From Anaerosalibacter bizertensis (GTDB lineage Bacteria; Bacillota; Clostridia; Tissierellales; Sporanaerobacteraceae), in NCBI RefSeq assembly GCF_009696605.1, contig NZ_VULR01000001.1:1-64000 (forward strand): a stretch of 64,000 nucleotides of DNA, given 5' to 3'. Both the position numbers and the translations under genes were made by a program. Shown here one piece after another: positions 1-8,181 of this stretch. Within the stretch, counting starts at the first letter, position 1. The number at the start of each line of letters is the position of its first letter. The notes under the pieces were generated by a model. That model was not told where the DNA came from. It saw only the letters and a list, made by a program, of their open reading frames with translations, and did not search any database.

Positions 1-101
<101 letters not shown>

Positions 102-248
102 TTTTATCCTTCAGAACTAATTACTTCTGTATGTTAAACATACAGACTTAAGTTATGAATTATATTTAAATCAAAGTTATTAACTTAAGGACTTTTTTAC
201 ACTGTTTAATTTTCTAGGTTCTTTTGTTGCTTTTTTGCTGACTTATTC

Positions 249-277
249 AGTATAGCGTATTTTTTTTATTTTGTCAA
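249..277 (-). promoter_or_regulatory. rRNA promoter, proximal copy
   Basis: On the minus strand a perfect TTGACA (272-277) and a TATACT (249-254) are separated by exactly 17 bases. It fires toward the 16S gene, leaving a leader of about 140 bases. The leader contains an inverted repeat of CTTAAGTTA/TAACTTAAG (about 149-189) and a short hairpin near 130-145, possible processing signals. Confidence 0.85.
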
Positions 278-352
278 GTCTTTTTTTGATTTATTTTTTG
301 TTCTTTTTTTATGTTTTTTATCTAATTCGCTATATCGGTGACAGCTCTTAAA

Positions 353-381
353 AATATATCAGTTTTTTTAGATTTTGTCAA
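353..381 (-). promoter_or_regulatory. rRNA promoter, distal copy
   Basis: A second TTGACA (376-381) and TATATT (353-358) are again 17 bases apart, about 104 bases upstream of the proximal copy. Tandem consensus promoters are usual for rRNA operons. Nothing else was found between the 16S leader and the divergent LysR gene. Confidence 0.82.
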
Positions 382-496
382 TAGTTTTTTGCAAAAATAT
401 TTAAAATTTATATTTTACGTCTTAAATATTACAATTGCTATAGAATTTGATAATATATAAATATAGTATGAACTTTTTTTGAAAGTGGTGATTAAA

Positions 497-1414
497 TTGG
501 ATCTTCGTCAATTAGAAACTTTTGTTGAAGTTACAAATCTAAAGAGTTTTTCTAAAGCTGCAAAAAAATTATATATTACACAACCTACTGTCACAAGCCA
601 TATTCAAAACCTAGAAAAAGAACTCGGAACAATACTTATAAATCGTTCTGGAAAAAACATGTCACTTACAGAAGCAGGAGATATTCTTTATAAATATGCT
701 ATAAATATTATTAATACTTGTGAAATGGCCAAGTTTCAACTTGCTTCTTATAAAGGAAAGATTCAGGGACATCTAGAAATATGCTCTAGTTCCGTTCCTA
801 GAAAATATGTCCTCCCGAATATTCTTAAAGAATTTGTTCTAAAATATCCAGATGTAACTTTTTCACTAACTGATAGAGATTCAAAAGAAGTTATAAGAAA
901 TATTCTAGATGGTGAAAATGACTTTGGAATAGTTGGAGCAAAATATCCATCTAAAAATTTAGATTATATTGAATTGATTGAAGACGAGCTTCTTCTAGTT
1001 ACAGCTAATATCCCTAAGTTCTTTCAAGATAACTATTCTTATTTGGATAAGGAAATATTATTAAAAGAAAAAATAATATTTAGAGAAAAGGGTTCTGGAA
1101 CTAGAAATCTTTTAGAAAGGGAGTTAGAAAAAAATAATATTAGTTCAAATCTTTTAAATATAATAGGATATATAGAGGATACCGAAACCATAAAAAAACT
1201 AATATCCCTTGGAATCGGAGTTAGTTTTTTATCTGAAAAAACTATACTTGAAGAATTAAATTTAAATAAATTTAAAGTATTTAATATTAAAGGGTTTGAT
1301 CTTAATAGAAAATTTTATTTTGTCTATCATAAAAATAGACAACTCTCTCCACTAAGTGAAACTTTTAAAAATTTTATGTTAGAACATATAAATAAATCAG
1401 GCAATATTGCCTGA
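497..1414 (+). CDS. LysR-family transcriptional regulator
   Basis: Typical LysR protein of 305 residues: N-terminal winged helix-turn-helix (about residues 1-60, with QPTVTSHIQNLEKELG as recognition region) followed by a two-lobed LysR substrate domain (about 90-295). An in-frame TTG occurs 18 bases earlier (479), but GGTGAT at 487-492 pairs with the 16S tail and sits 7-8 bases before the TTG at 497, giving the normal family start MDLRQLETFVEV. The overall pattern resembles LysR proteins reported near selenium-metabolism genes, but no such gene is in the window, so the effector is unknown. The gene is divergent from the rRNA operon and convergent with the aminopeptidase. Confidence 0.9.
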   Translation: MDLRQLETFVEVTNLKSFSKAAKKLYITQPTVTSHIQNLEKELGTILINRSGKNMSLTEAGDILYKYAINIINTCEMAKFQLASYKGKIQGHLEICSSSVPRKYVLPNILKEFVLKYPDVTFSLTDRDSKEVIRNILDGENDFGIVGAKYPSKNLDYIELIEDELLLVTANIPKFFQDNYSYLDKEILLKEKIIFREKGSGTRNLLERELEKNNISSNLLNIIGYIEDTETIKKLISLGIGVSFLSEKTILEELNLNKFKVFNIKGFDLNRKFYFVYHKNRQLSPLSETFKNFMLEHINKSGNIA

Positions 1415-1421
1415 TTTATTT
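1390..1421. terminator. Bidirectional terminator between lysR and aminopeptidase
   Basis: Perfect 16-bp inverted repeat AAATAAATCAGGCAAT/ATTGCCTGATTTATTT. It overlaps the last codons of the LysR gene and lies just after the aminopeptidase stop, so it can end both convergent transcripts. Confidence 0.8.
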
Positions 1422-1430
1422 ATATTAATA

Positions 1431-2846
1431 TTAAGCCAAATAAAATGCTTTATATCCTTTATATGTCATGTAAACATCTGCTTTACTTACAGCTTCATAA
1501 GGTCCATGCATACTTAAAACTGGTACTCCACAATCTACTACGTCCATACCATAATTAGCTAATATATAAGCTATGGTACCTCCTCCACCTTGGTCTACTT
1601 TTCCCAATTCACCTGTTTGCCATATAATATTATTTTCATTAAATACCCTTCTAATATAATTTATATATTCGGAGTTAGCATCACTACTACCTCCCTTTCC
1701 TCTAGAGCCAGTGTACTTCACTAAAGTAATACCTCTTCCTATATAAGCAGTATTTAACTTATCGAATACTTGAGGATAATTAGGATCAAAAGCAGCTGCT
1801 ACATCTGCAGATAAAACTCTTGAATTTGACATAGCTCTTCTGATATTTACTGCATTACAATCTCCTTCTCCTAGCGCTACTAATTCTGCAACAATATTTT
1901 CAAAGAATTTAGAATGCATACCTGTATTTCCTACGCTTCCAATTTCTTCTTTATCTACAAATAATGCTACTGAAGTCCTCACAGGTTTTTCAACTTCTAA
2001 TATAGCATTTAAGGATGTGTATGCACAAACCCTATCATCATGACCATAAGAAAGCACTAAACTTCTATCTATTCCTAAATCTCTTGCCTTACCTTCTGGT
2101 ACTGCTACAATCTCAGCAGTTGTAAAATCTTCTTCAGTTATTCCATACTTTTCATTTAGTATTTTTAAAACATTTAACTTAACTCTCTCGTCCAAATCTT
2201 TTTCACCACAAGGTATGGTTCCAACTGTTATATTTAAACCTTCTCCTTCAATTCCTTCACCAAGACTTTTCTTTTCTTGATCTTTTGCAAGATGAGGTAA
2301 AAGGTCGGATACAAAAAATACTGGCTCTCCTTCCTTTTCACCTATTACAATATTCACCTTTTCACCATTATTTTTTATTACTACGCCATGTAATGATAAA
2401 GGTAAAGACACCCATTGATACTTCTTTATTCCCCCATAATAATGAGTTTTAAATAGTGCCATATCAGAATCTTCATATAGTGGATAAGATTTTATATCTA
2501 ATCTTGGAGAATCAATATGGGAACCTATTATATTCATGCCTTCTGTAATATTTTCAGTTCCTATCACAAATAAAGCCACAGCTTTGTTTTTATTATTTGC
2601 ATAAATTTTCATTCCAGGTGTAAGTTTTTCTTTAGCATTTATCACATCTTCTATTGGCTTAAATCCATTTTCCTCAGCTTTTTTTATGATTTCGCTAGCT
2701 GCTTCTCTTTCAGTTTTACTTATGTTTAAAAACTTTTTATAGTCTTCGTTTAACTCAAATAACTCTTCTTTTTCTTCATCATTTATGCTGTCCCATACAT
2801 TCCTAAATTTAAAAGTCAGCTTTTCTTTTAATTTCTTTCCATCCAC
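1431..2846 (-). CDS. apeA: M18-family zinc aminopeptidase
   Basis: 471 residues, the usual size for bacterial M18 (aspartyl aminopeptidase-like) enzymes, which remove N-terminal residues from cytoplasmic peptides using two metal ions and form large oligomers. Metal and active-site motifs are visible: GSHIDSPRLD (about 108-117), YGHDDRVCAY (about 267-276), DKEEIGS (about 298) and a C-terminal SMHGPYE (about 446). The start is a GTG preceded by GGAGGG 6 bases upstream. It lies 41 bases after degU with no obvious terminator between, so it may be the last gene of the cheW-degS-degU transcript. The symbol follows the clostridial family name; the exact substrate is not determined. Confidence 0.92.
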   Translation of the reverse strand: MDGKKLKEKLTFKFRNVWDSINDEEKEELFELNEDYKKFLNISKTEREAASEIIKKAEENGFKPIEDVINAKEKLTPGMKIYANNKNKAVALFVIGTENITEGMNIIGSHIDSPRLDIKSYPLYEDSDMALFKTHYYGGIKKYQWVSLPLSLHGVVIKNNGEKVNIVIGEKEGEPVFFVSDLLPHLAKDQEKKSLGEGIEGEGLNITVGTIPCGEKDLDERVKLNVLKILNEKYGITEEDFTTAEIVAVPEGKARDLGIDRSLVLSYGHDDRVCAYTSLNAILEVEKPVRTSVALFVDKEEIGSVGNTGMHSKFFENIVAELVALGEGDCNAVNIRRAMSNSRVLSADVAAAFDPNYPQVFDKLNTAYIGRGITLVKYTGSRGKGGSSDANSEYINYIRRVFNENNIIWQTGELGKVDQGGGGTIAYILANYGMDVVDCGVPVLSMHGPYEAVSKADVYMTYKGYKAFYLA

Positions 2847-2887
2847 GCTAATCCCTCCATATTATTTTAATCCCATATTATAAATTT

Positions 2888-3550
2888 CTATATTTTTTTT
2901 ATATTATTTTTATATGCAAATATTGCCGCCTGAATTCTATCATTTACATCTATTTTTTTAAATATATTAGAAACATGATTTTTTACAGTTTTTTCACTAA
3001 TAAACAATCTTTCAGCAATTTCCCTATTATTAAGACCTTCTGCTACTAAAGTTAAGACTTCATACTCTCTTTTAGTCAAAGCTTCAATTTTTAATAAATC
3101 TCCATTAGTTTCTTTTTCTTTAGAATTTAGTTCTTCTATAAGCATAGAAGCTACACTAGGTTGTATGTAAGTCTTCCCATCTTTCACATCTCTAATAGCT
3201 TTTATCAAACTATCGGCATCTGAATCTTTTAATATATAACCATTTGCTCCAATTTTTATAGTCTCACATAAATATTCCCTATCATCATGAATTGTAAGCA
3301 TTATAGTTTTTGACGTAATACCTAGATCTTTAAATCTTCTTAATGTTTCTATCCCATTCATTTTAGGCATATTTATATCCAACAATATTACATCAACTCT
3401 ATGTTTTAATGCTTTAGCAACTGCTTCTTCCCCATCTCCAGCTTGAGCAACAACATCTATGTCTTCCTCAAGATCTAAAATTTGCTTTAAGCCTTCCCTT
3501 AGAAGTACGTGGTCATCTACTATCATTACTGTTATATTTTTATTTTTCAC
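2888..3550 (-). CDS. degU: DegU-like NarL-family response regulator
   Basis: Receiver domain (about residues 5-120) with the acidic pair near DDH, phosphoacceptor Asp58 in LLDINMP, and switch Thr and Lys in MLTIHDD and ILKDSD. A LuxR-type helix-turn-helix follows (about 155-212, [21 protein letters not shown]). An ATG exists at 3568, but it is part of the GAGGAGG ribosome site; the site is correctly spaced only for the GTG at 3550, giving 220 residues. The gene overlaps the end of degS by 11 bases, so the pair is translationally coupled. It would be phosphorylated by the neighbouring kinase; its targets cannot be read from the window. Confidence 0.93.
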   Translation of the reverse strand: MKNKNITVMIVDDHVLLREGLKQILDLEEDIDVVAQAGDGEEAVAKALKHRVDVILLDINMPKMNGIETLRRFKDLGITSKTIMLTIHDDREYLCETIKIGANGYILKDSDADSLIKAIRDVKDGKTYIQPSVASMLIEELNSKEKETNGDLLKIEALTKREYEVLTLVAEGLNNREIAERLFISEKTVKNHVSNIFKKIDVNDRIQAAIFAYKNNIKKI

Positions 3551-4715
3551 AAATATCTTCCTCCTCATTTAATGGTATAGAAAGAGATATCTTGGTTCCC
3601 ATACCTGGAGATGATTTGACTTTTAATTTACCATTTAATAGTTCAGCCCTTTCTTTCATACTCATAAGTCCGAACCCCCCAGAACGTATATCTTTATCTA
3701 TAATCTCATCTTCAATAATAAATCCAATCCCATCATCAGATATTGATATATTAAGCCTAGTGAAAGTTTTTTCTACTAAAATATTTACTTTTCTGGCATG
3801 TGAATGTTTTTGAACATTATTTAAAGCTTCTTGAACTATTCTAAATACAGCAATCTCTATAGCCGATTCAAATCCAACTATATCACCTAATACTTTTAGT
3901 TCTACTAAAATATTACTTTCTTCCATAAAATTATAAATATATCTTTCTAAAGTAGGAATTAAACCTAGATCATCTAAAGTCATTGGTCTTAAGTCATATA
4001 TAATCTTTCTTATATCATTTAAATTGGTTTTAGCTATATTCTTTAAACTGCCTAGTTCTTTTTTAGTTCTCTCAACATCGTGTTCTAAAAGTTTTTCACA
4101 TAGTTGTGCTTTTACTAAAATATTAGCCATAGATTGAGCTGGACCATCATGTATATCTCTTGCAAGCCTTTGCCTTTCCTCTTCTTGAGCTTCAATAATT
4201 TTAATTCCCAGAAATTGTCTTTTACTTAAATCACCTACTGTAGACAAGATATCCTCAGCATTACCCTTTAAATATTGAGTAGCGACACCTATTTGTTTGC
4301 TCACTTTTTCTGCTTTTTCTAAAACTTTTATAGTTTCCTTAAGTCTTATTTCAAGTTCTCCTCTTTTTTCTATGAGCGTTCTTTCTTCTTCCCGTTTTAG
4401 AGTAAGTCGGACTCTTAGATCGTTTGCCTTTTCATAAGCATTTTTTATATCATTTTCATTATAAACATGGAAATTTTTGCTTACATTAGCCAGTTCGATC
4501 CTACTTCTCTTCTCTGCTATTTCTAATTTGTCCACCTCACAGATAATAATATCGACCTTTTCCCTAATTTTTTTTAGTTCATACTCAATATTTTTACACT
4601 CATTTTGAGTATGCTCTACAATATCAAACAGCTGCTCTCTACTGCTTTCAACAGCAGATATAGTTTCAGTTAGTATATCATTTATTTTCTTAAATCCTAT
4701 GAAAGAATCACCCAT
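3540..4715 (-). CDS. degS: DegS-like cytoplasmic sensor histidine kinase
   Basis: 391 residues with no membrane segment. The first 160 residues are strongly coiled coil, as in Bacillus DegS. A HisKA_3 dimerisation domain has the phosphorylated His at about 189 ([11 protein letters not shown]), and a HATPase_c domain follows with the N box ([12 protein letters not shown], about 291) and G box (DDGIGF, about 326). The start is an ATG with TAGGAG upstream, 15 bases after the cheW stop. Soluble DegS-type kinases sense cytoplasmic or motility-linked cues in relatives; the preceding CheW gene suggests a link to chemotaxis-type signalling here, which is inference. Confidence 0.93.
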   Translation of the reverse strand: MGDSFIGFKKINDILTETISAVESSREQLFDIVEHTQNECKNIEYELKKIREKVDIIICEVDKLEIAEKRSRIELANVSKNFHVYNENDIKNAYEKANDLRVRLTLKREEERTLIEKRGELEIRLKETIKVLEKAEKVSKQIGVATQYLKGNAEDILSTVGDLSKRQFLGIKIIEAQEEERQRLARDIHDGPAQSMANILVKAQLCEKLLEHDVERTKKELGSLKNIAKTNLNDIRKIIYDLRPMTLDDLGLIPTLERYIYNFMEESNILVELKVLGDIVGFESAIEIAVFRIVQEALNNVQKHSHARKVNILVEKTFTRLNISISDDGIGFIIEDEIIDKDIRSGGFGLMSMKERAELLNGKLKVKSSPGMGTKISLSIPLNEEEDICEK

Positions 4716-4730
4716 TATAGTACACTCCTA

Positions 4731-5192
4731 CTATTTTAATTCCATATTCCCTATCTCTTCCTTCTCTTCATCACTCAATACTTTTTCAAGATCTATTAGT
4801 ATTAAGAGCCTTTTTTCATCTAGTTTCCCGACTCCCGTAATATATCTTCTCTCTATTTTTGATATAATATCTGGGGTTGGATCTATGTTTTTGTCATCTA
4901 ATCTAACTGTCTGTGAAGCTTCATCAACTACAAATCCTACCTGTCTTTCTCCTAAATTAATAATAATTATCCTAGTATCATTTGTAACCCCTTCATCTAT
5001 AAGATTAAATCTTTTTTTAAGATTTATTATAGGAATTACTCTGTCTCTAAAATTAATTATACCTTCAATAAAACTAGGTGCATTAGGTAGTTTAACAGAT
5101 TCTTGATAAGGTCCTATTTCTTTAACATTCATAATATCTATGCCATAATCTTCTTTTCCTAGTTTAAAAACAACATATTGCTTTTCAGCCAT
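4731..5192 (-). CDS. cheW: CheW-like chemotaxis coupling protein
   Basis: A single CheW domain of 153 residues: KQYVVFKLGKEDYGIDI at the N-terminus, IEGIINFRDRVIPIINLKKRF (in the 60s) and GFVVDEASQTVRL (about 95-110), the usual receptor/CheA-binding barrel. The open frame extends upstream to 5225, but GGGGGGAAG lies 5-6 bases before the ATG at 5192, which gives MAEKQYVV as start. It is first in a cluster with degS and degU; no cheA, receptor or other chemotaxis gene is in the window. Its upstream edge touches a decayed insertion element, so its promoter probably lies within former element DNA. Confidence 0.9.
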   Translation of the reverse strand: MAEKQYVVFKLGKEDYGIDIMNVKEIGPYQESVKLPNAPSFIEGIINFRDRVIPIINLKKRFNLIDEGVTNDTRIIIINLGERQVGFVVDEASQTVRLDDKNIDPTPDIISKIERRYITGVGKLDEKRLLILIDLEKVLSDEEKEEIGNMELK

Positions 5193-5231
5193 CTTAACTT
5201 CCCCCCATATAAGATATTTTAACATATATTT

Positions 5232-5908
5232 CTACATATTTGTCATAAGTCCTCTATTTTTTTCATAAAGTAACATTTTCATTTCTGCAACAATTTTTTC
5301 CATGCTCCTATGTCTAAATCTTAAATATCTCATTCCCGATTTTATATATGAAAATATTCCTTCAGCTTGAATTGAACGATTAAGTCTTTCTGTAATTCCT
5401 TCTTTTGTAGTTATATTTTGTTCTGATTCTTTTCTTAAATTTTCAAATCGTTCTGCCACATATATTCGTTTTAATTGTATCAAGCTTATTAAGCCACTCT
5501 TCAAACAATTCATATCTTTTTTGTTCTTCTGTTTTTCTTTTCCCTTGACCATAAACAAATACTATATCTTTTGATTTACAAATATTTCTTACATTATTAA
5601 ATTCCTTTAAAACAAGCTTTTTAAGATCGCCTTTTGATAATTCATCATTAATATTAAAATACTCCGAAATCTTTTCTATTTAGATATGCAAAAACTAATA
5701 CTTTTAACATAGTACGTGGTTCTACAGCCGGCTTTCTACCTTTATGAAAGTAGGCACTAGTTAAAAAACTTAAATTCATCTCCTCAATAATATTGTGCAC
5801 CAGGAAAACCTCGTCATCCATATCAAAATTATTAGTCAAATCAAAACTAAAAGATAGTTGCATTTTTTTGATTTTTGCTTTATGATTAAATTTAGTATGG
5901 TTTTTCAT
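5232..5908 (-). pseudogene. IS1182-family transposase remnant (internal deletion and frameshifts)
   Basis: The N-terminal piece (5908-5654) has the family's opening domain, including GRKPAVEPRTMLKVLVFAYLN. It then runs into a stop where the frame changes near 5680. The sequence that follows is from the C-terminal half in another frame, and a third frame carries the end (5400-5232) with LNRSIQAEGIFSYIKSGMRYLRF, the conserved C-terminal catalytic region. The central DDE part is missing. No functional transposase can be made. Confidence 0.75.
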
Positions 5909-5920
5909 GACAGATAAATT

Positions 5921-5967
5921 ATACTAAAAAACAGGTCTTAGAGCCAGTGCTCTTTGACCTGTTTTTA
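5921..5967 (-). terminator. Hairpin at the left end of the IS remnant, likely terminator for the hut operon
   Basis: On the minus strand AAAACAGGTC pairs with GACCTGTTTT around an inner GAGC/GCTC stem, followed by TTTTTTAG. It lies 35 bases inside the element and about 40 bases after hutI, and is the first good terminator downstream of the hut genes. Confidence 0.65.
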
Positions 5968-6001
5968 TTTTATGGGTTGTTTATTTTGAAACAGCCCCTT
6001 C

Positions 6002-7255
6002 TTATTTTATAACTATACCATCTTTTATAACCTTTTCAACATGATTGATTCCAAAATGATATATAATATAGTTTAAATTTGGTGCATCAAATATAACTAG
6101 ATCTGCTTTTTTACCCTCTTCTATGCTTCCTTTTTTTGATTCCAGTCCTAGAGAACATGCCCCGTTTATAGTTACTGCTGTAATAACTTCTTCTGGAGTC
6201 ATTTTCATAATTAGTGAAGCAAAGCTCATTATTAATTGTAAATTTTCCGTAGGACAACTTCCTGGGTTATAATCTGTTGATAAAGATACTGGTACACCAA
6301 TTTCTATTAATTTTCTAGCCTTAGCAAAATTGCCAGATTGAAGATTGAAAGAGGTTCCAGGTAATAAATTAGCTATAACTTTTTCCTCAGACATCCTCTT
6401 CATTCCTTCTTCACTAGCTGCAACTAAATGATCTGCTGTGATACATCCTATATCAGCTGCTAGTTCTGCTCCACCTAATGGTTTGATTTCATCTGCGTGT
6501 ATTTTAGGTATTAGTCCATAGCTTTTTCCTGCTTCTAGTATTTTTCTAGATTGTTCTATACTAAATACACCTTTCTCACAGAACACATCACAAAACTTTG
6601 CAAGACCTTTTTTACTTACTTCTGGAATCATTTCTTCTATTATAATATCTACAAATTTTTCAGGATTGTTTTCATACTTTTCTGGTATAGCATGTGCCCC
6701 CATGAAAGTAGATACAATATCTATTGGATGATCTTCATCTAATTTTTTTGCTACTTCCATTTGTTTTAATTCTACGTCAAAATCTTCAATTCCATATCCA
6801 CTTTTAGCTTCAACAGTTGTAACACCATAGGAAAGCATTGTATCTAAACTCTTTTTAGCTTTTTCATATAACTCTTGAAAAGTTGCTTCTTTTGTAGCTT
6901 TAACTGTGCTGTGTATTCCTCCGCCTTTTTCCAATATATCTAAATACTCCACACCCTTTAGTTTCATAGCCAGTTCATTCTCTCTTGAACCTCCATGAAC
7001 TAAATGAGTATGAGAGTCTATAAGTCCTGGAGTTACAGTTTTTCCTGTCCCATCTATAAATACAGTATCATTATCTACTTCTATGTGAGAAGGAAGATTC
7101 CCTTCCCCTACATAGATAATCTCATTTCCATCAATTGCAACAATTCCGTTCTCAATTAAACCTATCTCTCTCATTTCTTGTCCGACTCTCGGCCTATTTT
7201 CACCTTTTAAGGTTATTAGTTTAGAAATATTTTCTATAACTAAAGTTGCTTTCAT
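6002..7255 (-). CDS. hutI: Imidazolonepropionase
   Basis: Third step of histidine breakdown: hydrolyses imidazolone-propionate to N-formiminoglutamate. The 417-residue protein is an amidohydrolase-superfamily barrel with the metal-binding HTHLVHGG (about residue 83), a conserved Glu/Lys region near EAKSGYG, a metal His in IHADEIKPLGGAELA (about 253) and the terminal metal Asp in STDYNPGSCP (about 325). The start ATG has GGGTGAT upstream. It is last in hutH-hutU-ftcD-hutI, 9 bases after ftcD. The stop codon is almost touched by an IS1182 relic. Confidence 0.96.
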   Translation of the reverse strand: MKATLVIENISKLITLKGENRPRVGQEMREIGLIENGIVAIDGNEIIYVGEGNLPSHIEVDNDTVFIDGTGKTVTPGLIDSHTHLVHGGSRENELAMKLKGVEYLDILEKGGGIHSTVKATKEATFQELYEKAKKSLDTMLSYGVTTVEAKSGYGIEDFDVELKQMEVAKKLDEDHPIDIVSTFMGAHAIPEKYENNPEKFVDIIIEEMIPEVSKKGLAKFCDVFCEKGVFSIEQSRKILEAGKSYGLIPKIHADEIKPLGGAELAADIGCITADHLVAASEEGMKRMSEEKVIANLLPGTSFNLQSGNFAKARKLIEIGVPVSLSTDYNPGSCPTENLQLIMSFASLIMKMTPEEVITAVTINGACSLGLESKKGSIEEGKKADLVIFDAPNLNYIIYHFGINHVEKVIKDGIVIK

Positions 7256-7264
7256 TTTATCACC

Positions 7265-8161
7265 CTATTCAAAAATTCTTTTTTCAAGTATTTGACTTTC
7301 ATCAAAATCTTCGACTTTTAAATAATAATTAGCACAATCTATTAATGCATTCATTGGAACCAATCCGATTATTTCGCTTCCTATTACATTTACTCCATAT
7401 CTATTAGCTTCTCTTTCAATCATATCAAAAACTCTATATAATGGAGTCTTTGTATAGTCAACCATATTCATACTAACTTGAACTATATTTCTTTCCTTTA
7501 TTTCTATACCTAAAGCTTTACAATAAGCAAAACCTCCACTGCTTCCTCTAACTGCCTTACCTATCTTCTTTGCAATTGATAGATCATCAGTATCTAAATT
7601 AACATTAAATGCAACTAAAGGCATCCTTGCACCAACTGCCGTAACACCAGCTTTAATGTTTAATTCATTAGGTCCAAAATCTGGAGCCCATTCTTCTTCT
7701 TTTAATTTTTCTGCCATTCCTTCATATTGACCTTTTCTAACTTTTGCTAGATTCTCCCTATGAGGTGCAGAAGCAGACTTTTCATATAGATATACTGGAA
7801 TATTTAACTCTTCTCCTATTCTTTTACCCAATTTTTTAGACATTTTAATAGTATCTTCTTCATTAATATCTGATATTGGTATTAGAGGTATAACATCTGT
7901 TGCTCCCATTCTTGGATGTTCTCCAACATGTTTAGTCATATCAATAAGTTCTGAAGCCTTTTTACATGCGTTAAATGCTGCTTCTAATACTTTTTCTGGT
8001 TCTCCTATAAATGTTACAACTGTACGATTATGGTCTTTATCTGAAGAATAATCGAGTAATTTCACTTCATCTACTTTTCTTACTTCGTCTACTATAGCCT
8101 CAATTACCTCCTTATTTCTTCCTTCACTGAAATTTGGTACACATTGTAAAATTCTAGCCAT
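7265..8161 (-). CDS. ftcD: Glutamate formimidoyltransferase
   Basis: Moves the formimino group of formiminoglutamate to tetrahydrofolate, releasing glutamate; this is the ammonia-saving, folate-coupled branch of histidine degradation. The 298 residues match only the formiminotransferase part of vertebrate FTCD (both FT subdomains; opening LQCVPNFSEGRN, then VGEHPRMGATDVIPLIP near 80-96, and NVNLDTDDLSIAKKIGKAVR near 184). The cyclodeaminase half is absent, so a separate FchA enzyme should exist elsewhere in the genome. AGGAGGCGAT precedes the ATG; the gene follows hutU by 20 bases. Confidence 0.96.
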   Translation of the reverse strand: MARILQCVPNFSEGRNKEVIEAIVDEVRKVDEVKLLDYSSDKDHNRTVVTFIGEPEKVLEAAFNACKKASELIDMTKHVGEHPRMGATDVIPLIPISDINEEDTIKMSKKLGKRIGEELNIPVYLYEKSASAPHRENLAKVRKGQYEGMAEKLKEEEWAPDFGPNELNIKAGVTAVGARMPLVAFNVNLDTDDLSIAKKIGKAVRGSSGGFAYCKALGIEIKERNIVQVSMNMVDYTKTPLYRVFDMIEREANRYGVNVIGSEIIGLVPMNALIDCANYYLKVEDFDESQILEKRIFE

Positions 8162-8181
8162 TTTATCGCCTCCTATATTTT

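Larger units (their letters stand above)
5226..5998 (-). mobile_element. Decayed IS1182-type insertion sequence
   Basis: On the minus strand the element starts GGGGCTGTTTCAAAATAAAC at about 5998, an end typical of IS1182-type elements, followed by a hairpin and the transposase start. Only about 770 bases remain against the usual 1.6-1.8 kb, and no matching right inverted repeat is visible near 5226, so the interior and right end have been lost. The left end lies only 3 bases after the hutI stop codon. Confidence 0.7.

Noticed and set aside
5232-5558. 108-codon minus-strand frame as an independent gene
   Set aside because: Its C-terminal half is the conserved end of an IS1182-type transposase and its N-terminal half is that transposase in the wrong frame.
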